The translations under genes and the position numbers were made by a program. Below, piece by piece: positions 12,021 to 23,507 of a stretch of 64,000 nucleotides of DNA. Below the pieces are notes generated by a model. That model was not told where the DNA came from. It worked only from the letters and a program-made list of their open reading frames with translations, and made no database searches. Every line of letters begins with the position of its first letter. The first letter of the stretch is position 1. The stretch is from Filosporella fistucella (lineage: Eukaryota > Ascomycota > Leotiomycetes > Helotiales). The stretch is taken from NCBI GenBank assembly GCA_030077755.1, contig JAQJZZ010000014.1, forward strand, positions 2,914,001 to 2,978,000, read 5' to 3'.

Positions 12021-15000
12021 CTAAGTCTCTATGCGCCTCACACTAGGCACACTTACACCAGAACTCGCTGTCTTCCTGTCTCCGAAATTGTGGAGTCGTT
12101 CCCCGATTAAATATACTTCGTCTCGGATTTTCATGCGCCACTCTTTAACCCAGCCAAGGAGAACGTAGAGCGCGAACGCGATACAGACGAGGCAGAGTGT
12201 CATGGGATAGGCGTAGCGATAGGCAAGAGTGTGTTTCTCTGGATTTTCGCGCAGAACAGTCAAGACGACTATTTTGGCGAGGCAGAATGGATATACCAAT
12301 GCCGTACCAAGGACGAGACTGCCGGGGATGATGAAGCTTCTTGTAGCTAGTTTGGCATCCGGGTTCAGATAACCGTCGCGAGTGATGGCTTTAAGAGATT
12401 GTGCCGGTCGAGAATCCTCATGCCAGAGAATGAGTCGGGAGGTAATTTTGAGGTAGAGAAGACCTAAGGTCCAGCTCTGTACGAAGTGTATGACATGTGG
12501 CTCCCCATTCATGAAGTATGTATGGAGTGGCACAATGAAGTAAAATTCCACCAGGAAGGCAAATAATGTTGGCAGAAGGAAAATGAACGCGCTGTAGGTC
12601 CATACCACACGCGCAATCCGGGAGACCCAGAAGACTGCATGGCGAAGGACCTTTTGAGGAGTATTTGCGTTGATGACCAGGGCGGACCGTACATAGGAGA
12701 TGAACTTTCCGGTATGTAACACAGCATAAAGAGCCGACCCTAGAATGTAGATACCGATTGAGAAAGCATAAACATCGTTCTTGCGAACGTGGGCTGGAAT
12801 TAGCTTGGCAAAAACCATTCGTCCAAAGACAAGTGGAACAATGGTAATTGAGACTCCGGTAAGCGCTGCAAAAAGCCAGATGGAGACGATGAAGATGAAA
12901 ATCCTCACTCGAAACCATGGCGGCACGTAAACTTGTTTGTAAAGCTCTGATTCCCTTCCTTGCAGGCCGTCTGGTCGATCCCATTTCCCATCAATTCGAG
13001 TGTTTATTTCGTCCACCTCAACAAATATTTTTGTACCCTTCGGGATTCTGACTTGGTCAGAAGCTGGTGCACGAACGTACCTTCCATCCGCGCGGAAGTA
13101 TGCCTTCAGAGTCCCAGTTTCATCCTCGTCAAATGGATAACTGGCGTAGCTAGGATCGAACCTTTGAAGGGGATCGCCTCTGACTCCTTTGAGTACATCC
13201 CACCAAGTTCGTCTCACATGGTGACCTTCCTCATCTTGTTTTCGTTCACCAAACATAAACCAGGTGAGCCGAAGCATTCGTGCACATTGCCGGAACCACC
13301 AACTGTACATCGCATGCAAGCCATCAGAAGGCTTGAAAAATCTGACTGCTAAAGGCATTAAAAAGTTGTAAAAAAGTAAATCGATAGGAAACTCCAGAAC
13401 CGGCTCATTCGATGACCAGTGTATGGGAAGAACGCCTCTGAATGCATATGCGAGTCCCCAGACAACGCCCCCTAAGCAAATGACGACCAGACCGCCATAC
13501 ACAAGAGCACTGAAGAGAATTTTTCGAAGTTGTGTTGCTACATTGCGTTCCAAAACATCTCTCACCGGGTGAAATGTCGGATCATCGGGATCACGAATGA
13601 AGTCTGAAACGGTAAGCTATAATTAAAGCGGACGGGGAAAAGAACTTACATAAAACCCCCTTTCGCATTATTTTCCGACACATCGAAACGAAGAGCGCGA
13701 AGTGGAACATGTAACAAGTCCCTACGAACCAATGTACAAATATTGAAGTAAGTGGAGATTTGCAGGTGAATGCAATCCGTGACATAATAGTCGTGTTTTC
13801 GAACAGAGGAAGTAAGGCTGCGTCGAGTAAAAGACCACAATACAATGGGAAAACCAGCATTTCGATACTGATAATCAGAATGACTTTCATCACACCACCG
13901 GCTTGGTTGAGAAGGTCGATTATAGCTGCTTCCCATTCACGGCCTACTTGCCCGGATGAAAAGGGAGAGCCTTTTCTCACATAGAGAGCGCCGAGAAGAA
14001 AGATGGCTGTGTACCCTGCTGTAACAGCCCAAAATCTGTCGACGCCATCCCAGACGCTCAACTCAAGATTAAGAGGCGCAGATCGTTTCTCCAGCTCTAA
14101 ACTGATCACCCAGGAGTCAGGTTTCATAAGGAGGCTTGGAAGCATGATGATGAAATGCCACAGGTACCTCAGAGGCTCCACCAAAAAGTACCAAATACCC
14201 CAGAAGCTAATTGAATAACTGCCAACAAAAATAAATGTGATAGTATTACCAATCGTAGTGAATATGTTGATAATGAGAGACTGAAGGCCAATCAATGATT
14301 CGTGTGAAGCAGCTGAGAAAGCGAAGATTTCGGAATCCGTAATATGTGCCAAATTATACACTACCCCGTCGAGCATTCGATCAACCGCACCGTGAGACAG
14401 GTTCAGAGCAGCAGAGCCCAGTTCGCCGCCTTTGTATGATATAGTGCTATTCGACGCTGATGAAGATTGTGACCAAAGGTTCAGGGGTATCGAGAGTAAT
14501 GAAATGACAAGATAGGATATGAGTCCCATCAAGGACAAAGCCAAATCTTGAATCAATGCGGCAAACCCGAATATAAGCCTTAAAGGTAACTTGAACGCAG
14601 GGCCAGGATTTGCTACTAGAAGGAGCGAGACCCGTCCAATGTTGTATGGTACCCAAACGCCAACAGCGACGGTCAGTGCCAAGAGGAAGGCACTGAATAG
14701 GGCATTTTGGACAAGACTAAAGATCGGCCCCCGCATACCAACCAATTCCATTATACCTTCAAAGTCCTCTGCGTCGTCAATAGCATCAGGATCATTTGGA
14801 TCTAGCCCAGCTGCAATTGCAGCTTCGACAACCTCTCGGTCCCGATCAGCAAGGTCTCCGGCTTGATCAAAGCGGTCGTTGTGAGCAACGGGAACAAACG
14901 GAGCCTCGGCTGCCAAGTTTTGCACGATATGTTCATCATCAGCTCCTTGATCCTCCTGACCCCCCTCGTCCCCAATTCCTCCCCAGAGGAATTCCGCCAC

Positions 15001-17547
15001 GTTACCGAGGAAACCTTGAGGCTCAGCGGGCCGGGCAGTTGGCTCTGGTGCTTCAGGAATAGGTATATCTGGGAGGAGGCGGTTGTGATTTAGGTTTTCA
15101 CCATCGTCGTCATCTTCTATCCCATCTTCCGAATCTGACGAAAGATTGGCTGGTACATCGTCCCAGCTATCGTAGGATCGAACAATTCCATCTTGACCAG
15201 TGATTCGGATTGGTCCATTTCCACCTGACCCATCACCGACTAGAAACATTGCTGCATCTTCTGGCGAAGCTTGATTGTCTAGGCCCGATGGACCAGCTTC
15301 TTGGCCATTTCTAACAGCCTGCTGAGATCGGAAATCCTGTTCAGCCTTCCAAGCGTGGTGACTCTGTAATTTAACTCTCGGGTCTATTGCCTCTACGAGA
15401 TCAGAAGAAGATGAAGGTGCATATTCACTGAATGGGCTACTTGAAAAGTATTTAGGGTCTGCTGGTCTCCAGACACCAATGCTTTTCGAACTGTCGTCTC
15501 GGTCATCAGCTGGGATATTTGAGAATGACCAGTTGTTATGTGCCAATGGTGATATGGAGTCTTTGATTGTCGGTCCATCTGAAACGGCTCGCGGACGCGA
15601 ATTGCCCAAGGATGACCAATGCCTGTCTGAATGCGCTCCCTCCATGCTTGGGAATTCTTTGTATGCATCATGCTGCTTTCCATTGTCTTGAGGACCAGTC
15701 TCTTGGGGGATGGCTTTCAGAAGGGTGGTTTCAGACTGCTCGTCCTGGCCATGTTGATGAATAGGGGTAACCTCTTTTGAAACTGCTTTTGATTTGCCCT
15801 TGAATGTAGCATTGGTTTCGGTATGCTCCTGATGAAAGTCATTGGTTGGGAGGGATTCGAATTCAGATTTTGTCTCGGTTGGAACATCCTCCCAGCTATC
15901 AGAACTCGCACTGCTTTTTCTGCCACTGGAGGATCCAGCCACACCACGAACACTACTTGTAGCCGATTCGAGATCCGATATCCCTGACGTGACTGCCGGT
16001 GCGGTAGATGATGATGATGATGATGATGATGGAAGAGCAGTGGAGTTCTGAGTGGCTGGGCTTTGAAGTATTTTCATAGCGTTCACCCAATATCGCATTT
16101 CGTCACTTTTGCCCTCCCGTTCTATAATCCTCAACACCTCATTTGGATCACTACCAGCACGTTTCCACATCGCCAAGAATTCTTCAACCATTCTTGGCTC
16201 TTCATTTATTCTAGGCTCTTCCGTGAGCGCTCTCTGGATCTCGGCTGCGGGAGTCAAAGCGTCCCTTACTGGGACTGGTCTCTGTTGCGTACCTCCAATA
16301 TCTGGTCCAGGACCAAATTCATGGGGTTGTGGTTGTGGCATGTCGATATGATGCTGCTGTAGACGTACGTCGTCAGCATTATTCTGGGGCACGTTTCTTC
16401 GCCGAGCTTGAGCTATCGGACGTTGTCTGATATCTCTTCTCTGGTTTGCATTCACCTGGTTGGCATTTCCTTGAGCAACGACAGCTTGGTCCAATTCTTC
16501 TCTCAACCTCTCTGGTGCAGCGAACTCAGCGTTGAAGCCAGCCCCCATATTGATTCCGGGTTGCTGTTGAACTACCCATTCTCTAATCAAAAAGACTAAA
16601 ATGAAGCAAACCACCACCAGAATGGTAATGACATAGCCCTCCGCTATGGTTATGATGAGCTGGTTGATATAGGCATTTCTGGTCAGATTCCGTAATATAG
16701 AGATCTCACTCAGAAGTGAGCTACGAGCAGGAGGTGCGAGATTCTTCAGATACTGATGTGAAGTTTCATTGACTGTAACACCTGCTGGACCGGTTGCAGT
16801 TTGGATGCCAAGACCGTAGTACAATGCCTTTGTCAGTCCAGCTGCAAGAGGATCAGCTGCAGAGAGATTTAGGGTCTGAGATATTGGCATCAAGAAACCC
16901 ATTAGTTTCCCCACATATCTTCCCATACTCGCTGGAGAGGTCTGATTCGCCTGGAGAGGGGAGACAGGTGATGTCCCATTTCCTGCTATAGCTGCCAGTT
17001 CTTGCAACCCACGAGCCAGCTCGAGAGCCTGTAAAGATGTGGCGTTTCGAGTTGTATCGATCGCCAAATAATTTGGTGGCCACCCTCCATCGCTGAACCA
17101 GAATAACAATCTCCAAACTTGGCGTATGATATATGGGAGAAAGCCAAGCCAAACTGTGACCACCAAGCAGAACCTCAGCCACGTAGCCAAATTCTTGATC
17201 GTATGAATTATTACATGTCGGCAGAGCACAAGAAAAGGTAGCGATTGCGGCATATTGGGATGATACAACTTGGTGAACCGAAAGGCAGTTTTGCAGAGTT
17301 CACAGTGCTTCTTCTGCGAATGTGATAGCCATTCCATCAAACAGTCCTGGTGAACGTATTTGATGCTCCCGCTGCATTTGCACGGGTGGAATAAAGGTTC
17401 TGCATCACTGCCTTCCCCTCTACATATCCTGCAAGTATCTGCGTCACCCATTCCATCTTCTCCGTCACCAGTGTTTGTTGCGTATTCAGGGTCATTCATG
17501 ATGTCCGGCAGCGACCCTTCGTGGGCGCTATCTTGCCCATCGGCCAT
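12021..17547 (-). CDS. ssm4: Doa10/Ssm4-type RING-CH E3 ubiquitin ligase (MARCH6 family)
   Basis: Polytopic ER-membrane ligase of the ERAD-C branch that ubiquitinates misfolded membrane and cytosolic proteins. Inferred exons: 17547-13650 and 13603-12021 around a 46-bp intron, giving about 1826 residues. The N-terminal RING-CH finger (residues ~37-88) shows CRIC, CKC, an H-X2-C pair and CELC, the C4HC3 pattern. Many hydrophobic segments follow (two at ~105-150, one near 310, then clusters from ~960 to the C-terminus). Splicing restores the strongly conserved RDPDDPTFHPVRDVLER motif across the exon junction, which confirms both phase and family. Between the early and late membrane blocks lies a ~550-residue hydrophilic insert rich in Ser, Gln and acidic residues, containing a run of serines encoded by a triplet repeat. 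The gene is divergent from the HDEL-protein gene. Confidence 0.95.
16007..16031. repeat. GAT trinucleotide microsatellite inside Doa10 coding sequence
   Basis: About eight tandem GAT units on the plus strand, read as a polyserine run in the disordered insert of the minus-strand Doa10 gene. Length changes here keep the reading frame. Confidence 0.85.
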
Positions 17548-18287
17548 ATTTGCTGTTGTTCACAAGCGAGTGTGATGGAGTAAAGATCCAAGCCGACAAA
17601 AGGAGAGGAAGGAAGAATGCAGAGCATTACTTTCATCGGTTGTGTACCACCATCTGCGAATGTGAGGTAGATTTCAGCCCTATGCGATCTGCCGCTTCGT
17701 GGTTAAGGTGGGATACAAGAACAGGCAGGCGGTTCGATTGAGTCAAAAGCTAGGTAAGACGTTGTAGGAGAGATTTGGGTCGCTCTGGGAGAGGTTTCGA
17801 TGGCCGGCGGCAATCAAAGATGTGTCATAATATGTGTATTGTCAACGTCAATCTTGGTTCAGTGAATCGCATTACTGTTCAACACTGTCGGAGACTCGGA
17901 CTTTCGGGTTGATTGTTGATCCGTACCGAGGGGACGATTCACGTGCAGGTGTATCGTTCTTTGAAATGCAGGCCTGGCATTATTGCTTTCCTCTTCCTTG
18001 CCCTGCCTTCCTCATTGTTTTATCAAAGACCTGGATACTGTACTTCAAGGAGAAATAATTTGATACTCATCAGTTGCATGCCCCTAGGCAATGTGCAGAC
18101 TTGTACTTGTCAGTGCACGCTGTCTGACTGTGTGATTACAGTATTCATAATGAAACCGGGGCACACAGAATTAGGCAAAGTCATTGAAGGGAGCAGGAGG
18201 GGAGCCGAACGGGTGCAGATGGGATGAAACAATTCCGTCGCAAGTGTTGGTGCAGCGAGAATCGAGAAAGCTGGCAACACGAACAGA

Positions 18288-18296
18288 TATATAAAA
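18288..18296 (+). promoter_or_regulatory. TATA element
   Basis: TATATAAAA, an exact TATA-box match. It sits 545 bp before the HDEL-protein ATG and is followed by a CT-rich stretch, which suggests transcription from about 18.33-18.42 kb and a long 5' UTR. Use as the real core promoter is inference. Confidence 0.4.
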
Positions 18297-18489
18297 GCTA
18301 TTGGTCCGCTGGGCTTCCGCTCCTTCTGAGTTACATAGGAGATGTACTTTGTAGTTACTTTCCAATCTTAGAAATAAAATCAATTCTTTGCGACAATACT
18401 TGTTCTTTCTTATCTAGCAAATCTCAACCTCTCAAGCAAGTTGGTGGTTGGTGGTGTTCCCCGTCCTGTTTAAGAGCTCTGGCTGTTCA

Positions 18490-18594
18490 ATGACGACACC
18501 CGCTAACTATTTCTTGGTTCGTTCAGCTGTCAGACACAGAAGGACGCTTGCTGTGAGCCGCCCCAACATCAAACTAAAGAGAGCTTCTCCTTAG
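18490..18594 (+). other. Candidate upstream ORF in a long 5' leader
   Basis: An ATG-initiated 34-codon frame ending in TAG, 246 bp before the main start codon. A shorter ATG frame starts near 18350. If transcription begins near the TATA at 18288, both lie in the leader and could damp translation. They could instead fall in a 5' UTR intron or upstream of the real start site. Confidence 0.3.
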
Positions 18595-18840
18595 TATCCT
18601 TTCTCTCCCAAAGACTTTTATTGTTCGCACATCGCACTTGTTCCAAATTGCAGGGCATTGGATTTTGTTGTTTCCCAGACGAGACACCAGGATCAATTGC
18701 TCCTTGCGAACGGACGTTTGAGCCAGAGCTTCTCTCGGCAAAGCTCATTCGAGACCATCAACCCTTCGCCAATTCCAAGACTCATTACAAAACATTCCCC
18801 AAAAGCTGGCAGACCTTCAAAAAGGTTTATGCTATAGAAG

Positions 18841-21800
18841 ATGGCGGCGGACAGTAATGGAAGGGCTGTTGAGCCGAGTTTGAAAGGAATGAACGGACAT
18901 GCGAAAGCTCCAAGATCCAAACCAGTGAAGAAGCAGAAGGGCTTCAGCATTGTCAGCACGATATCGAGGTGAGCAAAACAATTTGTGAAGCTCTGGCAGA
19001 GGCTAACCTCCAAATAGAATTCTCACTTGGTATTCAATCATCACGATATTGCTCCGATGTCCATCCACAGCAGATCAACTCACCGATACCTCTCCCAAGA
19101 TCTGTAAACCGTATTTCCAGTTACGATCAGTGGTTGCTCCGCATATTGAACCATATTATAATACTTACGCTTCACCATACGTAGATGCTGCCCGGCCATA
19201 CTACAATACACTGGATAAGAGCATTATCGCTCCTGCTACAGTACTGGGCAAGAAATATGGTGCACCCAGAGTGGCACAAGCACAAGCTTTTGGCCAAGCT
19301 CAATGGGAAAAAAACGTTCAGCCTCAGGTCTCAAAGTACCAGAGTGCTGCCAAGGAGAAGTATGATCAAACATTGGGTCCACACGTTGACACAGCTCTCG
19401 AGGCTGTAAGTCCATATTACGATATAGCAAAAACAAACGCCCTTCAAACTTATTACGAGCACATCCTTCCCACTTATACATTGGTACAACCATATGCAAT
19501 TCAAGGTTATGAATTTGCATATGATTTTACCTTGAACACTGCGATCCCTTACTCGAAATGGGCTTGGACAACTGGCGCGATTTTTGTGGAACGCACAGTC
19601 TGGCCTAAAGTGCGTATTTTGTATGGGGAAAATGTAGAACCACAACTCGTTAGAATCGGAGAGAGACTTGGGAGGTATCGTGATGGAAAGAAGATCAAGG
19701 CCGTGGTTGATAACATCGACAGGTAGGCAATATCACATGGCGTTGAATGTTGTTATTAACGCACCCACAGCTCATCCTCCTCAGCATCGGCTGCACAAAC
19801 CTTCTCATCTCTCTCTTCCTCCATATCATCGGCCCACGCGACACCTACTGCAGATCCAACGACAACAACTGAATCCAGTGTTGAGACAGCCGAGGCTCCT
19901 GCCTTCACTCCAGAATCAGAAAAGGAAATCAGAGAAAAGGCACAAGTAATTGTGAGCCACGATCTTAAGACCTGGCAAGAGAAATTCACAAAAGCTGCCG
20001 ATGAGGGGTCCGATGATTTGGAAGAGCGCATCACTGAGATTACCGATAGACTAGTTCAAAGCCAAGCCGAGGGTGTTGGAAAGGCACTGATCATTCAACT
20101 GGAGGAGTCTATTGCGTCTAATCTCAAAGGTCTCAAGAGCAGCATTGTCTCCATTGTGAAGAGCTCCAAGGAAGGAGAAGCTGCTGAAAGCGACCTCGGT
20201 ACTGCTGTCCGTAAAGCCGGCGTCGCCATTAAGGAAAAGGCTCAAGCCGTGCGCAACTGGAGAGCAAAATATGATGAAGAAACCAACTACCTCGTCAGCC
20301 AATCTGCTCAAGACACCTTTGAAATTCTGGATCACATCCGTGATCTTGGATTGCAAGAGATAGGAATGCGATGGGCTTGGACCGATGGCATCACACATAA
20401 GGATTGGGCCAAGTACCACCAACTAAAGACCAAATTCGACGAGTGGCGTTATGATGTTGAGAAAGTTGCCACTGAGCATCCTGGTCTGGGGAAGGCACGT
20501 GCCGCGTCCGAAGAGGTGGAAAACCAAGCGATGACTTTGGCAGAAGATGCTGCTACGGAATTGGCTCGCCTCAAGGAGACCGGACGCTGGAAGATATCTA
20601 CTGGGGACACTTCTGATGATTGGAGCACCAAAATCATGCCAGCAGCAGCCGTTGTGGCAGGTCAGAAGGTGATGGACAAAATCAGTGATCTAAGTGAAGC
20701 CGTGGCGCCATCATCTCAAGGTACTTTGGAGTCCTTAGCTTCTGTAGCCAGCTCCTCCATCGCCGAAGGTGTATCTGTCGTTGCATCACAAACAGACAAA
20801 CTTCAAGACGCTGCTTCTTCTATCTCTACCAGTATCATTGGAAATCCACAGGGTAGCGCCGAGAGTGTTGTTTCGGTGGGAAGCGCCAGTGCTAGCAGCA
20901 TTGCTGAACAAGTTTCGAGTTCGGTGATCGGTACTCAACAAGGAAGTGCCGAGAGCATCGCATCCATTGTCAAGGAATCCGTGAGTAGTGTCGTAGACCA
21001 AGCATCAAGCTCTATCATTGGGACCACCCAAGGAAGTGTCGAAAGCGTTGCCTCTGTCGCAAGCGCTAGTGCTAGTAGCCTCTCAGCCAAAGCCTCTTCG
21101 TCAATTTTAGGAGAAGAACCTGGTGTCGTTGGCAAGGCGTCGGAGTCTATCAAAGTCGCTGCTTCAGCTGTATCCGAATCAGCATCCAGCCTCTCGAAGG
21201 CCGCAAGTTCCTCGATATCTTCTGGCAGCAGTGCCGCGTCCAACATTGTGTCAAACGCATCCGGGTCATTGAGTTCAGCGACTAACTCAGTTGCAAGTTC
21301 TTTATCAAAGAGTGCCACCGATACATCAAGTTCGCTGAGTTCAGCAGCTTCCTCTATCTCGAGCACTGCTTCAAATAAGGTTTGGGGAGGTGCTATGGCA
21401 CAACACGTCGAAGCTCGACAGATTATCTTTGATGACATCGTTGATGACTCGGAAGATTCAACATTCAGTGAGAAGATACAGAGCATGGCTAGCGAAGCTG
21501 GTGACCGATACAGTGACATCACCAAAGCTGTCAGCGAAGCATTACTACAATCGGCAACACAAGAATCAACACCAGTGACAAAATTGGCTGCTGAAAAATA
21601 CTCCAGCGCACTGTCCGCTGCCAGCGTTGCATTGTACGGAACCGAACAGGGAACAGGAGAGAGTATCTCGAGTATCGTTTCCAGTCGGTACGCGGACGCT
21701 GTCGCTGCGTAAGTTCACACGCCCTATAAACCTATCCTATCCATCAAAACTGACAAGTCCTAGGGCGAGTGGAATTATTTACGGAACCCCCCTACCGCTA

Positions 21801-23507
21801 ACGGGTTCCCTTGCAGCTCAAGCAACTTCTGCTTATAGCGCCGCTCTGTCCAGAGCAAGTGACCACTATGCTCAAGCACGCTCTGTCGTGTCAGCCCAAA
21901 TCTCAGGGGAGCCAGCTCCGGTCCATGAACAAATGTTCAGTTCTGTAGAATCGGCCTATTCGGATTCTGTAGCAGCAGCTAGCTCTAGGTTGCAATCTGC
22001 ACTTTCAGCAGCATCCACCGTTGTGTATGGAACCCCGACTCCTGCATATCAGTCAGCTCTGGCATCCATGACCTCTGTTGCTCAGTCTCATCTGGCCGAA
22101 GCGCTTAGTGCAGCATCGGCTCGTTTTTCAGAAGGCAAGAGCTATGTAGGAGCAATTGCATCACCTGCTCCAGCTAAGCAAAAGCTTCTCGGGCAAATGC
22201 AAGATCAGTACTACGCTGGTATCGGCATGGCTCATGCCCGTTACTCTGAATTTCTTGAGGCGGCCTCTTCAGCGGTCATGCCCACGCCAACCCCACTGTA
22301 CCAAAGTGTGTACAATAAAGCCGCCGAGCAAGCTGGTGTGCAACAACACAGATTTCAAGCGGCTTTGAGTACAGCATCGGCCCATTACTCAAGTGCCATG
22401 AACGGTGCTTCTGCACAGTATGACGAACTTCTGAAATCGATCTCTCAAATCGGAGGGGCACAACCTGGTGTTGTCCCAACTTCTAGTTTGGCTAGTATGG
22501 CTTCATCACGATACAATGCGGCCGTGGCGGAGGCATCCAAATCATTCGCCAGTATTAATTCCGTCATTTCTGAAAAGCTAGCAGCTGGAGGCTCCGCCGC
22601 TTCATCCATTGCTGTCGGTACTGAGACGCCTTGGACCGAATCTGTGGCATCAGCTGCAAGCGAAAACTGGGAGGCTTTAATTACCAAGGCCAGCAGTCAA
22701 ATCTATGGTGCGCCAACCCCATACTTCGTCACCAGAAGACTTCTTTCTGAAGCGAAAGAATATGGCGCTCAGGCCACCGAGGCAGCAATCTCACAATACT
22801 CTGCAGTCCAATCTCTCATTGGTGAGCTTGTATCTGGAAAAGAACCTGACTTCACCGAAAGTGTCTACAACCGACTAAGTTCGGCATATTACACTGGAGT
22901 TGGTAAAGCATACGGATCAGCTAGCTCTGTCGTCAGTGCAGTATTCACACCTCCACCATCTCTAGAAGCAATTCTCGATTCCGCTTCCGCTCGAGTCAAT
23001 GAGGCAGTCGAAGCAGTCAGTGTTAAATTCTACGGTTCTGAGAAGGGAACCTTAGAACAAGCTCAATCTGCAGCCTCCTCAGCCTATAGCTCAGTCCAGA
23101 GTGTAGCATCAGAAAAGATTTATGGATCGACTACTGGATATGTCGAGGCAGCTCAAAGTTCAATCGCTGATGCAGCTGTTTCTGCCCAGAAGGCGATTTC
23201 AGAAGCTATCTATGGCACCCCAACAGGAGCATATGAGAGTGCGACGAATGCGGCTGGGGAAGCCTACTCAGCAGCTACGGCCAAAGTGAGTGAGGCGATA
23301 TACGGTCCAGAGAAGGGGGCCATTGAGAGTGCTCAGGCAAGACTCGCAGCCGCCGTTGAATCTGCCCGTGCAAAACTCGCAGATTATGCTTCCTCGGCAG
23401 GAGAAGGAGCCAGTGAGGCAGTGCGACAAGCCAGCGCTGGAGTAGAGGATTTTGCGAGTAGCGTTAGCAGCGTCATCAGTTCTGCAACCTCTCACGATGA
23501 ACTATGA
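18841..23507 (+). CDS. Large repeat protein with N-terminal anchor and C-terminal HDEL
   Basis: Inferred exons: 18841-18968, 19018-19722, 19771-21708, 21764-23507, giving 1504 residues; phases 2,2,2 match at every junction. I recall similar fungal proteins being labelled 'transcription factor hoxa13', but there is no homeodomain here. Residues 1-43 are basic; a hydrophobic stretch (about 44-57) could be a signal anchor or late signal peptide. A Tyr-rich region (about 80-275) follows, then a charged helical region (about 300-530), a Ser/Ala-rich region with G-X2-QGS-X-ES repeats, and a C-terminal half built on repeats with YGTPTP, YGSEKG or YGTPTG cores. The last four residues before the stop are HDEL, the canonical fungal ER-retrieval signal. 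Together these argue for an ER-lumenal protein. Function is unknown; lumenal scaffold, lipid-binding or chaperone-related roles are guesses. Confidence 0.9.
20700..21110 (+). repeat. Internal repeats, class 1 (G-X2-QGS-X-ES)
   Basis: Within exon 3 of the HDEL-protein gene, a unit of about 35-40 residues recurs with cores IGNPQGSAES, IGTQQGSAES and IGTTQGSVES, each followed by a Ser/Ala/Val-rich helix-like stretch. The underlying DNA is also similar between units, pointing to fairly recent duplication. Confidence 0.8.
21775..23340 (+). repeat. Internal repeats, class 2 (YGTPTP / YGSEKG)
   Basis: Exon 4 of the HDEL-protein gene encodes degenerate units of about 35-65 residues whose cores are YGTPLP, YGTPTP, MPTPTP, YGAPTP, YGSEKG, YGSTTG, YGTPTG and YGPEKG. 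Each is followed by an Ala/Ser/Tyr-rich amphipathic stretch. The units near the C-terminus are the most regular, about 35 residues apart. Confidence 0.8.

Larger units (their letters stand above)
17548..18840. promoter_or_regulatory. Divergent promoter region between Doa10 and the HDEL repeat protein
   Basis: The 1.3 kb between the two start codons must serve both genes. It holds a palindromic CACGTG E-box at 17940-17945 and a consensus TATA element at 18288-18296 on the side of the plus-strand gene. I saw no clear yeast-type UPR element (CAGCGTG) by eye. Apart from short upstream open frames there is no coding signal. Confidence 0.55.

Noticed and set aside
20935..21525. 196-codon minus-strand frame
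   Set aside because: Exact antisense of the Ser/Ala-rich repeats of the HDEL protein; codon bias of the sense strand removes stops on the other.
20700..23340. Regular repeats considered as a CRISPR-like or satellite array
   Set aside because: The repeats are degenerate at DNA level, keep the reading frame and encode a protein repeat in a eukaryotic gene.
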